Of a DNA stretch of 23,863 nt, positions 15,813 through 23,190 are shown in pieces. Numbering within the stretch: position 1 is the first letter of the stretch; each line of letters begins with the position of its first letter. This DNA comes from PNKC01 sp038323265 (GTDB taxonomy: Bacteria; Chloroflexota; Dehalococcoidia; Tepidiformales; Tepidiformaceae), in contig JBBQGT010000040.1 of NCBI GenBank assembly GCA_038323265.1, forward strand, positions 1 to 23,863. Reading direction: 5' to 3'. Below the pieces are notes generated by a model. That model saw nothing but the letters and a program-made list of their open reading frames with translations. It did no database searches and was not told the origin of the DNA. The translations under genes were made by a program, and so were the position numbers.

Positions 15813-16832
15813 ATGTTTCGTTTCACTGTTGTCCGGCGGTGCGTCACGATTCCGGCCTTCCTTGGAGCCTGGGCCATCGTGCTGGTCGCCGCACCAATCC
15901 TGGTCCCTGCGTGTCTTGCTGGTGACCTCATCCGTCGCACGCGCCGCGCCTGGACTCGCGCGTATCTCATGCTGCTGGTCTACCTGAGTTGCGAGGCTGC
16001 GGGCATCGCCGCAAGCGGCTGGCTGTGGGTGAGTCGCGGGCGTGACCACTCCGCCTTCCTTGAACGCAACTTCCGACTGCAATGCTGGTGGGCGATGTCA
16101 CAGTTTCGCGCGGGCGTCTGGCTCTACGGCCTTCGTCTTGATGTCCGGGGCACGCAGTTCGCAGCATCAGGCCCCATAATTCTCCTCGTCCGCCATGTCA
16201 GCGTGTTCGACAACCTTCTTCCGGCTGTCTTGCTCTCCGACCCGTACCACCTTCGATTGCGCTGGGTGATGAACCGGAGGCTTTTGCGCGATCCTTGCCT
16301 CGACCTGGTCGGGAACAGATTGCCGAACTGCTTCGTACAGGGTGGCAGCAACGACGCAGACGGCGAGATCGCGAAAGTCGCGCTCCTGGCCCGCGATCTA
16401 GGGCCTGGAGAGGGTGTCGTCATCTACCCGGAGGGGGCGCTCTTCTCGCGGTCGAAGCGCACGGAGGTGGTTCAATCGCTCCGCCGCCGTGGAATGAGCG
16501 AGGCGGCGGGCCGCGCGGAAGCCTTCCAAAACCTGTTGCCGCCGCGGCCGGCAGGAACCTTGGCCCTGCTCGACCATGCACCGCATGCAGACGTTGTGAT
16601 CTGCGCGCATGCCGGCCTCGACCGAGCCGCTACGCGCACGGATATCCTGGGAGGTGCGCTGATTGGCGCTACGCTCACCATCGAGTTCGAGCGCTTCGCG
16701 CGCGCGTCTATCCCGGTTGACCGTTTCGAACGTGAGCGTTGGCTGTACGAACGCTGGCGAGCGCTCGACGACTGGGTTGCCCGCGTTGGAAGTCTCCCGC
16801 ACTCGGTGATCAAAGGCAGCGGATCACGCTGA
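15813..16832 (+). CDS. PlsC-like 1-acylglycerol-3-phosphate acyltransferase family protein
   Basis: A 339-residue membrane-associated acyltransferase of the PlsC (LPLAT) superfamily, which transfers acyl groups to lysophospholipids or related acceptors. Two hydrophobic segments lie near the N terminus (about 12-36 and 49-72). The catalytic HX4D motif is His128 to Asp133 (RHVSVFD), and the substrate-binding EG motif is YPEGALFSRSKR (205-216). The segment DRAATRTDILGG lies where the fourth motif is often poorly conserved. It is longer than the usual 240-residue PlsC. ATG 15813 has no ribosome-binding site at normal distance (a GGAG lies 16 bases away), so a leaderless start is possible. It follows the heliorhodopsin on the same strand and supports a lipid-related role for the locus. 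Confidence 0.82.
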   Translation: MFRFTVVRRCVTIPAFLGAWAIVLVAAPILVPACLAGDLIRRTRRAWTRAYLMLLVYLSCEAAGIAASGWLWVSRGRDHSAFLERNFRLQCWWAMSQFRAGVWLYGLRLDVRGTQFAASGPIILLVRHVSVFDNLLPAVLLSDPYHLRLRWVMNRRLLRDPCLDLVGNRLPNCFVQGGSNDADGEIAKVALLARDLGPGEGVVIYPEGALFSRSKRTEVVQSLRRRGMSEAAGRAEAFQNLLPPRPAGTLALLDHAPHADVVICAHAGLDRAATRTDILGGALIGATLTIEFERFARASIPVDRFERERWLYERWRALDDWVARVGSLPHSVIKGSGSR

Positions 16833-16935
16833 CCGCCGTTTTCCATGGTCCTGCTAGTGACTAAGGCCGCGGATCATGGAAGACCGAGTTCAACGGCACC
16901 CGCGTGCGTACAAGCTCTAGACGGATCGTGCCCGC

Positions 16936-18372
16936 TCAGCTTCGCACGGCGTCAAGCCATTCCGCCCTGCGCGCCATCGCCTCGGGCATTCTCCGGAAGA
17001 TCTGCTTATGCACGGGGGTCAGCGAGTTCCAATAGAGGAGACCGACCACGCCGGCGGGGTGAAACCGGGCGGAAGTGATCAGGCGGCTGGCGCGGTCACC
17101 AAGTGGGACGACTTCGAACTCCAGAATCGCGGTCCCAGGAAGGCGCATTTCCGCCAGGAGGGTAAGCCGCCGGCCTGGGTCGATGGACACCACACGCCAA
17201 AAGTCGACGGTATCCCCAACCCGTAGTTCGGCGGGATGACGTCGCCCCCGTCGCATTCCCGGCCCGCCCGCCAACCGATCCATGAGACCGCGCGCTTTCC
17301 AGAGGACGTTTCCGAAGTAGTACCCACTTTCGCCACCGATGCTGGAAACGACCTTCCAGGTGTTCGCCGCGGCGGCGGCCACTTGGACCTCCGTCCGCTC
17401 TCCCTTGGCGTAATAGGAGACCTCTGGGTTATAGCCTCGGAAGACCATCGCTCCCTCGGTCCACCGGGCCGGCACGGCGAGGCTCCGCTCCTGTTCCAGC
17501 GCAGCGAGGATCGCTTCGCGGTATGTGTGGAGCTGGATCGGTGCCACGCTTCGGATCTCCCGGTCGTTAGGGATCAGGTCATGGCTCAGGCCGTCGATTA
17601 GCGGGCGCGCGACCGACGCCGGAACGGCGGTGACGAGGCCGAGCCAATACGACGAAAGACGGGGCGTCAGCACCGGGACCGGCACAATCAGACGGTGCTT
17701 GCCCACCACCGCCGCGAAGGTCGTGAGCATCTTCTCGTAGGAGATCGTCTCGGGGCCCCCAACCTCATAGGTCTTTCCGGCCGTTCCCGGTTTCTGCGCA
17801 AGGAGCACCAGGTAGGTAAGGAGGTCCTCCAGCGCGATTGGTCGGGTGCGCGACTTCACCCATCGCGGCGTGATCATGATTGGCAGATGGTTCGCGAGGT
17901 CGCGGATGACCTCGAAGCCAGCTGAGCCAGCACCGACGACGATACCGGCTTGCACTTCAGTCACCGGGACAGGCCCATCACGGAGCACCTCGCCTGTCTC
18001 CAGACGGGAGCGCAGGTGCTCACTGGCGTCGGCCGCTGGCTGGAGGCCGCCGAGGTAGATGATTTGGCGCACGCCGGCGGAGGCCGCCGCGTCGCGGAAG
18101 TTGGCTGCAGCCTCGCGATCGAGGCGGGCGAAGTCTCCGCCCGAGCCCATCGAATGGACCAGGTAGAACGCGACATCGACCCCGGGCAGCGCATGGGCGA
18201 GAGTTGCCGGCGCCAAGGCGTCGGCCGCGACAAGTTCAACGCCTGCCCAGTTGCGAGCCTCGAGAACACCGACATTGCGAGCGGTCGCAACCACTGAGAA
18301 GCCCTGCTCGAGCAGCTTTGGGACGAGATTCGTACCGATGTAACCGCTTGCGCCGAACACGAGTGCTTTCAC
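16936..18372 (-). CDS. NAD(P)-binding extended-SDR protein with C-terminal DUF2867
   Basis: A 478-residue two-domain protein. The N-terminal part (about 1-290) is an atypical or extended SDR Rossmann domain: GASGYIG (Gly7, Gly10, Gly13), AFYLVHSMGSGGDF, IIYLGGLQP and TYEVGGPETISYEKML. The C-terminal part (about 325-475) matches DUF2867 (GESGYYFGNVLWKARGLMDR, then LRVGDTVDFWRVV), an SRPBCC-like fold that may hold a hydrophobic ligand. The likely job is NAD(P)-dependent modification of a lipid-like or quinone-like molecule. The start is GTG 18372. A TTGACA at 18406-18401 lies upstream, with only a poor -10. It converges with the acyltransferase gene. The 103-base gap between them has a TTCCATG/CATGGAA pair with a loop too long to be a convincing terminator. 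Confidence 0.87.
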   Translation of the reverse strand: MKALVFGASGYIGTNLVPKLLEQGFSVVATARNVGVLEARNWAGVELVAADALAPATLAHALPGVDVAFYLVHSMGSGGDFARLDREAAANFRDAAASAGVRQIIYLGGLQPAADASEHLRSRLETGEVLRDGPVPVTEVQAGIVVGAGSAGFEVIRDLANHLPIMITPRWVKSRTRPIALEDLLTYLVLLAQKPGTAGKTYEVGGPETISYEKMLTTFAAVVGKHRLIVPVPVLTPRLSSYWLGLVTAVPASVARPLIDGLSHDLIPNDREIRSVAPIQLHTYREAILAALEQERSLAVPARWTEGAMVFRGYNPEVSYYAKGERTEVQVAAAAANTWKVVSSIGGESGYYFGNVLWKARGLMDRLAGGPGMRRGRRHPAELRVGDTVDFWRVVSIDPGRRLTLLAEMRLPGTAILEFEVVPLGDRASRLITSARFHPAGVVGLLYWNSLTPVHKQIFRRMPEAMARRAEWLDAVRS

Positions 18373-18402
18373 AATGAGGAACCGCCTTCCAATGCGCGTA
18401 TG

Positions 18403-18534
18403 TCAACCCGTCGGCATGCGAGAGATAACCGATCCGACCGAGGCGTCCAGGATTTCGCGGAGCGTAATGCGGAAGCTGCCGCCCCAGGCGTTGCAGGGCC
18501 GCTTAAAGTAGGCAAACCGCAGCAGGCTATTCAT
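18403..18534 (-). CDS. Small 43-residue protein, translationally coupled to the cupin gene
   Basis: ATG 18534 lies inside the last codons of the cupin gene and overlaps it by eight bases (ATGAATAG). The frame runs 43 codons to a TGA at 18403-18405, 30 bases before the downstream SDR/DUF2867 start. The product begins MNSLLRFAYFKRPCNAWGGS, continues with FRITLREILDASVGSVISRM and ends PTG. About four fifths of its codons end in G or C, like established genes here and unlike shadow frames. A GGCGG lies just upstream. It has one Cys and no obvious membrane segment. I recognise no family. It could be a true small protein or the end of a decayed gene. Confidence 0.45.
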   Translation of the reverse strand: MNSLLRFAYFKRPCNAWGGSFRITLREILDASVGSVISRMPTG

Positions 18535-18904
18535 GGCCGCCGGTCACTGTCAGCACCACCACCGATTGCTCTTCGGCGCGAACGCTGTGCGTAACGCCCG
18601 GCTGGAAGAGCAGCATCTCGCCGGGCTGCAGGTCGAACGTTTCGCCGGCGGCGACGAGGACCGCGTGCCCGTCGATGAGCTGGACGGTGACAACGCCGGG
18701 CGCGGAGTGCTCTTCGATGGCGTCGCCAGCTTCCATCGCCATCATGATCACGGAGACGCCAGATTCGCGCGCGAGGCTCTTGGTCTGGCGGCGGCTCCCG
18801 GGCAGTTTGGCCTTTAGTTCGGCTGCAGTCGCTTCAAGGTCCAGGTGGTGCGTCTTCGCGGGCTTGGGGTAGTCGCCTGTGGGCGTCTTGGTAACTTCTG
18901 GCAT
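18527..18904 (-). CDS. Cupin-domain protein
   Basis: A 125-residue protein with a single cupin beta-barrel (about 45-121). The motifs are AGDAIEEHSAPGVVTVQLIDG (1) and LQPGEMLLFQPGVTHSVRA (2). His66 and His106 are candidate metal ligands; the second His of the usual HXH is absent, so metal binding and catalysis are uncertain. A longer frame opens upstream, but its sequence is Arg-rich and non-conserved. ATG 18904 has GGAGG nine bases upstream and fits the family. It heads a minus-strand series with the 43-residue ORF and the SDR/DUF2867 gene. An inverted repeat at 19074-19090 may regulate it. Confidence 0.85.
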   Translation of the reverse strand: MPEVTKTPTGDYPKPAKTHHLDLEATAAELKAKLPGSRRQTKSLARESGVSVIMMAMEAGDAIEEHSAPGVVTVQLIDGHAVLVAAGETFDLQPGEMLLFQPGVTHSVRAEEQSVVVLTVTGGHE

Positions 18905-18939
18905 CTCTTTCGTCCTCCGAGCGTCGCGTGGCGAGCGCA

Positions 18940-19059
18940 TTAGCCGCCGGTGCCGGCGACCGCGTATCCACACAGCGTACCCCCGGGACAGCCGACGCCC
19001 AAAGCGCCGAGTGGCCCGAGGACCAGCGCGGGGCGGATGGAGTTCAGCAGCCCGGGCAT
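18940..19059 (-). CDS. Possible 39-residue hydrophobic small protein
   Basis: ATG 19059 opens 39 codons to a TAA at 18940-18942, 35 bases before the cupin start on the same strand. About 85 percent of codons end in G or C. The product is Gly/Leu/Val-rich (SIRPALVLGPLGALGVGC...) and could form one membrane helix. No ribosome-binding site is visible and no family is recognised, so it may be a remnant. Confidence 0.25.
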   Translation of the reverse strand: MPGLLNSIRPALVLGPLGALGVGCPGGTLCGYAVAGTGG

Positions 19060-19073
19060 TCGCGGGATCCGAA

Positions 19074-19090
19074 TTGTTCACCCGGAACAA
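19074..19090. repeat. Inverted repeat, possible operator
   Basis: TTGTTC (19074-19079) and GAACAA (19085-19090) are exact complements around five bases, just upstream of the 39-codon ORF and the cupin unit. Size and symmetry suit a dimeric helix-turn-helix regulator. No promoter can be fixed with confidence here. Confidence 0.4.
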
Positions 19091-19389
19091 CATGGTTATG
19101 GCCGTGGGCCTGCTGAAGCGCACAGTCACACCCGAAGGCGTCGTCTCTGTCTGGCTCCTGAGCTTCGCGGCAACCTGCTCGGTAGTTCTGGCTGATAGCC
19201 CAGAGCGCCCTACTCGGCGGCACTCCACAGTTCGAATTCGTCCAGGCGACGCCCGCCGCCAAAATGAATCTCCCGTTCAGCGAGCTGTTCGTCCGGGGCA
19301 TTTCCGCAACTGGCTCAGGCCGACCCCGACAGCGGGCTGGTCGTCCTCGCGGGGTAATTGCTTTGCGACGAGGACCGAGGGCGCCCCGC

Positions 19390-19422
19390 TTGACTTTATC
19401 GTTATAGAGCGATAGAGTATCG
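19390..19422 (+). promoter_or_regulatory. arsR promoter with TATCG/CGATA half-sites
   Basis: TTGACT (19390-19395), 17 bases and TAGAGT (19413-19418) form a promoter whose start would fall at or next to ATG 19425, giving a leaderless mRNA. Three alternating half-sites overlap it: TATCG (19397-19401), CGATA (19410-19414) and TATCG (19418-19422). The last two make a short palindrome over the -10. Self-repression by the ArsR protein is the natural inference. Confidence 0.55.
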
Positions 19423-19424
19423 TC

Positions 19425-19757
19425 ATGCCTTCATCGATCCCGGAACAAATGTTAGAACAGGTCGCCATGCGCTTCCGGGTGCTCGGCGATGCAACCCGGC
19501 TGAGCATCCTGCGCATCCTTTTGGACAACGGACCTCTAAACGTGGGCGAACTTGTCGAGCGACTGAACACCAGCCAGGCGAACGCGAGCAAGCACTTGCG
19601 CGTCCTCCATGAAGCGCGAATGGTCTTCCGCGAGCCGCGCGGCACCGCGGCATACTATGCGGTTTCCGACCCGACCGTCACGGAACTCTGCGACCTGGTT
19701 TGCGGCCGTCTGCGTGAGCAGGTTGCGCAGGAAGCACGAGCCTTCGCCGAGGTGTGA
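19425..19757 (+). CDS. ArsR/SmtB-family transcriptional repressor
   Basis: A 110-residue winged-helix repressor. The fold is clear: MRFRVLGDATRLSILRILLD, then the DNA-recognition part VGELVERLNTSQANASKHLR, and the wing MVFREPRGTAAYYAV. The classical metal-site ELCVCDL in helix 3 is replaced by VGELVERL. Cys89 and Cys93 near the C-terminal helix (ELCDLVCGRL) could sense metal, thiol or sulfur species. It lacks a ribosome-binding site and sits six bases after the -10, which suggests a leaderless mRNA. The MMPL transporter starts 62 bases downstream on the same strand and is the likely target. Confidence 0.92.
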   Translation: MPSSIPEQMLEQVAMRFRVLGDATRLSILRILLDNGPLNVGELVERLNTSQANASKHLRVLHEARMVFREPRGTAAYYAVSDPTVTELCDLVCGRLREQVAQEARAFAEV

Positions 19758-19819
19758 ACGGCGGCGGTGACAGACAATTCGCTTTTCACAGTTTCGCTTA
19801 ATAGTTGAGGAGTAATGTA

Positions 19820-21907
19820 ATGATGAAACCGGGCTTGCTTGCCATCGTTGGCCGTTGGTCTCATGGGCACCGGGGGGTGGTCATCGGGCTGTGGGCGTTC
19901 GTCGCCGTTTCCCTCGGGGTCTTCGCACCTCGCCTTGAAAGTGCCCTCTCCGGGGCGATGTGGGAGGTAAACGGGAGCGATTCGCTTGCCGCCCGCACGC
20001 TCATCGAAAGGAACTTCGGCGGTTTCTCCTCGCAGTCTGCGGTGGCCGTTATCCACAGTGACACACTGACCGCCAACTCTCCGGGTTTCCAGGCGAAGGT
20101 GGCCGCGGTCGCCGCGATCTTCGCGGCGGAGCCTTCGCTCACGCCCTCGGCGCCGCCACAGGCCAGTCCCGACGGCCACACCGTGATGCTCCAGGCTGGC
20201 TCGCGGGTGGATCCAACCGAATCGGTCCGGGCGGCCGAGCGCATCGGCGACGCAATTGGCAGGCTAACAGAAGGCGGCGTAACGGTGGCGCTCACAGGTT
20301 CGCCCGCATTCTGGGCAAATTTCAACGCAGTGAACCGCGATGGGATGCTCAAGGCCGAGCTGATCACCTGGCCAATCACCGCCATCATCCTCGTGCTTGC
20401 GTTCGGTTCTCTCGCCGCCGCTGGGTTGCCGTTGCTTCTCACGGCCGCCGGCCTGGTGGCCTCCATGGGCATCCTGTTCGGCATTACGCGGTTTACGAAC
20501 CTTTCGATTTGGACGCTGAACTTCGCCATGATGTTCGCCCTGGCGCTGGGCATCGACTACGCCCTCTTCATCGTCACGCGATTCCGCGGGGCGCTCCATG
20601 CCACGCCGGATGACGTCCCCGGCGCCGTCGCAACCGCCATGGATTCCACCGGGAAGGCTGTGCTCTTCAGCGGGCTGACGGTACTCATCAGTCTCTCCGC
20701 CGTGCTCCTGGTACCCATCCCGGCCTTTCGATCGATGGCGGCGGGGATGATGCTCTCCGTCGGCTTCGTACTGCTGGCGGCGCTAACGCTGCTCCCCGCG
20801 CTCCTCGGCCGCGGAGTCAACCGCCTTGCGCTCCCGTGGCATTCTGTTGGCGAGCATCGAAGCGCCTGGTGGGTCCGCTTCGCCGCCCATGTCGAGAAGC
20901 GCGCGGTGCTGCTCGCCGTCTTCGCCACCGCGTTCCTGCTGGTGCTCGCCTCACCGCTCCTCTCGCTGCGAACAGGCATGCCCAGCATCAGTGTGCTGCC
21001 GAAGGATGCACAGGCACGTTCCGGCTATGACGCGTTGTCGGCCGCATTTGGCGCAGGTGGGCCAGGGCCGATTCAAATCGTTGTCCCGCCTGGCGCGGAT
21101 GTTGCATCGATCGCCTCCGCTGTCTCAGGGACGAGCGGAGTCGCGGCCGTGTTCCCCAGCCAGGCCGGCGCCGGCGGCTATACGCTCATCACGGCCCTCG
21201 CCGGCTCAGACCCATCCAGCCGGGCGTCCAACGATCTGGTGGCCACGCTGCGCAACGAACTGCCGGCCGGGACCCTGGTCGGAGGCCCCGTGGCCGAGAA
21301 CCACGACCTGGACCAGATGCTCCGCGCTCGCACGCCGATCGTCATTGGGGTAGTGCTCGTGCTTGGCTTCATCTTGCTTCTGTTCGCGCTCCAGGCGGTA
21401 TTCATCGCCGCCGCGGGTGTGGTCTTCAACCTCCTTTCGGTGGGCGCGGCGTTTGGTATCGGAGCGCTTGCGTTCCAGCACGGCTGGGCGTCTGGACTGA
21501 TGGGCTTCGAAAGCCAGGGGTACCTGACCTCTTGGGCGCCGCTCTTCTTCTTCACCCTGGTGTTCGCCATCTCCATGGATTACACCGTCTTTCTCCTGGC
21601 CTCCGCGCGTGAGCACTTCGAGCGCTCCAATGACCCGGTCGACGCCGTCGAAGGCGCTCTCGCACATACTGGTCGGCCAATCATCGCCGCCGCCGGCGTG
21701 ATGGTTGCGGTGTTCTTCACGTTCGCCATCGCCGGAACACTGCCGATGAAGGAGATGGGCCTCATCCTCGGCTCGGCCGTGCTCCTCGACGCCTTCCTCG
21801 TCCGTCTGGTGCTGGTCCCCGCCGTGCTGCACATCGTTGGCCGCAAAGCATGGTGGCTGCCGCGCTGGGTGGACCGGATGCTTCCCGACGTCCGTTTCGC
21901 GCACTGA
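19820..21907 (+). CDS. MMPL-family (RND-type) transporter
   Basis: A 695-residue proton-driven exporter of the MMPL/YdfJ type. It shows the two-fold RND layout: a helix near 18-38, a large extracytoplasmic loop, about five helices (170-330), a helix near 355, a second loop, and about five helices (495-670). Each half carries the conserved acidic residue in its fourth helix: Asp246 in LGIDYALFIVTRFR and Asp587 in ISMDYTVFLLASAR, known as the proton-relay positions. Substrates in the family are lipids and hydrophobic drugs. I use ATG 19820, eight bases after GAGGAG; an upstream TTG at 19805 overlaps that site and is less likely. It lies between ArsR and DUF2892 in an apparent operon. Confidence 0.92.
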   Translation: MMKPGLLAIVGRWSHGHRGVVIGLWAFVAVSLGVFAPRLESALSGAMWEVNGSDSLAARTLIERNFGGFSSQSAVAVIHSDTLTANSPGFQAKVAAVAAIFAAEPSLTPSAPPQASPDGHTVMLQAGSRVDPTESVRAAERIGDAIGRLTEGGVTVALTGSPAFWANFNAVNRDGMLKAELITWPITAIILVLAFGSLAAAGLPLLLTAAGLVASMGILFGITRFTNLSIWTLNFAMMFALALGIDYALFIVTRFRGALHATPDDVPGAVATAMDSTGKAVLFSGLTVLISLSAVLLVPIPAFRSMAAGMMLSVGFVLLAALTLLPALLGRGVNRLALPWHSVGEHRSAWWVRFAAHVEKRAVLLAVFATAFLLVLASPLLSLRTGMPSISVLPKDAQARSGYDALSAAFGAGGPGPIQIVVPPGADVASIASAVSGTSGVAAVFPSQAGAGGYTLITALAGSDPSSRASNDLVATLRNELPAGTLVGGPVAENHDLDQMLRARTPIVIGVVLVLGFILLLFALQAVFIAAAGVVFNLLSVGAAFGIGALAFQHGWASGLMGFESQGYLTSWAPLFFFTLVFAISMDYTVFLLASAREHFERSNDPVDAVEGALAHTGRPIIAAAGVMVAVFFTFAIAGTLPMKEMGLILGSAVLLDAFLVRLVLVPAVLHIVGRKAWWLPRWVDRMLPDVRFAH

Positions 21908-21913
21908 ATTCGC

Positions 21914-21928
21914 CGCGGCGGAGCCGCG
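21914..21928 (+). other. Intercistronic stem-loop
   Basis: CGCGGC (21914-21919) and GCCGCG (21923-21928) pair around GGA, between the transporter stop and the ribosome-binding site of the next gene. There is no T-run. It may affect mRNA stability or the ratio of the two products. Confidence 0.4.
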
Positions 21929-21951
21929 TCAACCAAAGAAGGAGACCCCTC

Positions 21952-22224
21952 ATGAACCTGCCCGCCAACTCTCCCACCGGCGGTCCATTCTCTCGCTTCA
22001 TGGCGTCTGCCTACGGACGCGCCGCCCGCGTTGCACTGGGGGTGACCGTCATCACGACGGGGGTGCTACTTGTGCCATGGCCAGCCGGCCTCGCACTCGC
22101 GGCGGCGGGCATCGTCCCCATCGCGGCGGGCGTATTCAATCTCTGTCCCGTGGCCCCACTCTGGGGAGGGCATTTCATCGGCTCGCGTTACTGTGGTTCA
22201 AAAGCACAGGCAAGCGGCGACTGA
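21952..22224 (+). CDS. DUF2892 small membrane protein
   Basis: A 90-residue protein of the YgaP-transmembrane-like DUF2892 family. The core reads RAARVALGVTVITTGVLLV, WPAGLALAAAGIVPIAAGVF, then FNLCPVAPLWG. The CP motif after two membrane helices is the family mark. In other bacteria it accompanies rhodanese or sulfur-handling proteins, and the exact role is unknown. ATG 21952 follows AGGAGA at good distance. The longer in-frame opening at 21850 would overlap the transporter gene and adds no conserved sequence. Confidence 0.85.
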   Translation: MNLPANSPTGGPFSRFMASAYGRAARVALGVTVITTGVLLVPWPAGLALAAAGIVPIAAGVFNLCPVAPLWGGHFIGSRYCGSKAQASGD

Positions 22225-22313
22225 TTCACGGGCGATGGCCTAGACCCACCAAGTTCACACGAATCCGAGCCGCCGACGTTTGACGCGGTTCACCACATGA
22301 AACAGAGGAAGAG

Positions 22314-22721
22314 ATGACTACCAACGAGCTGACAACCCATGCATACGGCATTCGGCGCGACACCACCTTCACCTACGACGAGGCGGTCGCCCGCGTGAGG
22401 ACGGCGCTGCAGAGGCAAGGCTTCGGCGTCCTCACGGAGATCGACGTAGCCGCGACGATGGAGGCCAAGCTCGGCTTGACGATGGCGCCCTACGTCATCC
22501 TCGGGGCCTGTAACCCTTCTCTCGCGCACCGCGCCCTCACGGCCGAACCGGAGGTCGGGCTGTTGCTCCCCTGCAATGTCGTGGTCCGCCAGGAAGGCGA
22601 AAACACGATCGTTGAAGCGATGGATCCGGAGGCTGCGCTGGGTCTCGTAAAAAACGACGCGGTCCGGGCGGTGGCTCTGGAAGCAAAGCAGCGCCTGACC
22701 ATGGCGCTCGAATCGCTTTAA
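22314..22721 (+). CDS. DUF302 protein
   Basis: A 135-residue cytoplasmic protein of the DUF302 family. Typical parts are FTYDEAVARVRTALQRQGFG, VLTEIDVAATMEAKLG, YVILGACNPSLAHRAL and VGLLLPCNVVV. The Cys in GACNP and the Cys in LLPCN are conserved family positions. The function is unknown; such genes often travel with DUF2892, ArsR and sulfur or oxidative-stress genes, as here. GAGGAAG lies right before ATG 22314. The 89 bases upstream show no convincing promoter, so it is probably read with the ArsR operon. Confidence 0.9.
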   Translation: MTTNELTTHAYGIRRDTTFTYDEAVARVRTALQRQGFGVLTEIDVAATMEAKLGLTMAPYVILGACNPSLAHRALTAEPEVGLLLPCNVVVRQEGENTIVEAMDPEAALGLVKNDAVRAVALEAKQRLTMALESL

Positions 22722-22730
22722 CGAGCATCG

Positions 22731-22764
22731 GTTCTGGCGCTCCGGAGGCGCAGAGCGCCAGAAC
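22731..22764. terminator. Strong hairpin terminator between convergent genes
   Basis: GTTCTGGCGCTC (22731-22742) and GAGCGCCAGAAC (22753-22764) are perfect 12-base complements around a 10-base loop, nine bases after the DUF302 stop. Only a short TTT follows a few bases later, so it is not a textbook intrinsic terminator. It may serve both the ArsR operon and the convergent TetR operon. Confidence 0.7.
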
Positions 22765-22832
22765 GCAGTTTCAGGAGCATGGCTAACATGACGCTGCTCG
22801 GCATCGCCCTTCGCAGGACCGTCCAGACACGG

Positions 22833-23147
22833 CTAGCCGCGCTGCGCGAACACTCCGTCGCCGATGACGACGGTGCCCACGGAACCGATCGCGGGGCCGC
22901 TCATTAACGCGTAGGTGTGCTGTTCGCCGACGGGCGTGAGTACCTGCTGGGCGGCGCGCACGCCATCAACCGAGTCGTACAGCAAGATGTCCATCCGCTT
23001 GCCATCGCCCTGGTCAAGCAGGAGGAAGCCCTCGTAGCCCTTCACGCGCTGCGCGGCCGGAATCAGGTATTGGCGCACCGTGTCGTTCAGTTCGTCGGCT
23101 TTCGCCGCATCTACGCTGTACGTCACCACGCTTGCTGCTCTGCTCAT
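22833..23147 (-). CDS. Small ABM-like (dimeric alpha/beta barrel) protein
   Basis: A 104-residue cytoplasmic protein. VVTYSVDAAKADELNDTVRQ, YLIPAAQRVKGYEGFLLLDQ and GKRMDILLYDSVDGVRAA fit the ferredoxin-like fold of the ABM/Dabb superfamily, in which small proteins form dimers and act as monooxygenases or ligand binders. The family call is by pattern only. A longer frame upstream belongs to the TetR gene's shadow. ATG 23147 has GAGGGG about six bases before it. It follows the TetR gene by 43 bases on the same strand, so the two are probably cotranscribed. Confidence 0.7.
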   Translation of the reverse strand: MSRAASVVTYSVDAAKADELNDTVRQYLIPAAQRVKGYEGFLLLDQGDGKRMDILLYDSVDGVRAAQQVLTPVGEQHTYALMSGPAIGSVGTVVIGDGVFAQRG

Positions 23148-23190
23148 ATGCTGCCCCTCTGATTCGCGTCGCCTGTTCGTGATTGGCTGA

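Larger units (their letters stand above)
18905..19424. other. 520-base region without a firm gene
   Basis: The long ORFs that cross this stretch on both strands have Arg-rich, non-conserved translations and I reject them. What can be seen is a possible 39-residue minus-strand ORF (18940-19059), an inverted repeat (19074-19090) and, at the right end, the ArsR promoter. The stretch 19100-19385 shows no clear coding signal or repeat and may be a decayed gene. Confidence 0.5.

Noticed and set aside
16841..16881. TTCCATG/CATGGAA pair as a terminator between convergent genes
   Set aside because: The 27-base loop is too long and there is no T-run.
18879..19415. Plus-strand ORF of 178 codons, and minus-strand extension of the cupin to 19228
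   Set aside because: Both translations are Arg/Pro-rich and non-conserved in this stretch. The cupin has a good start with GGAGG at 18904.
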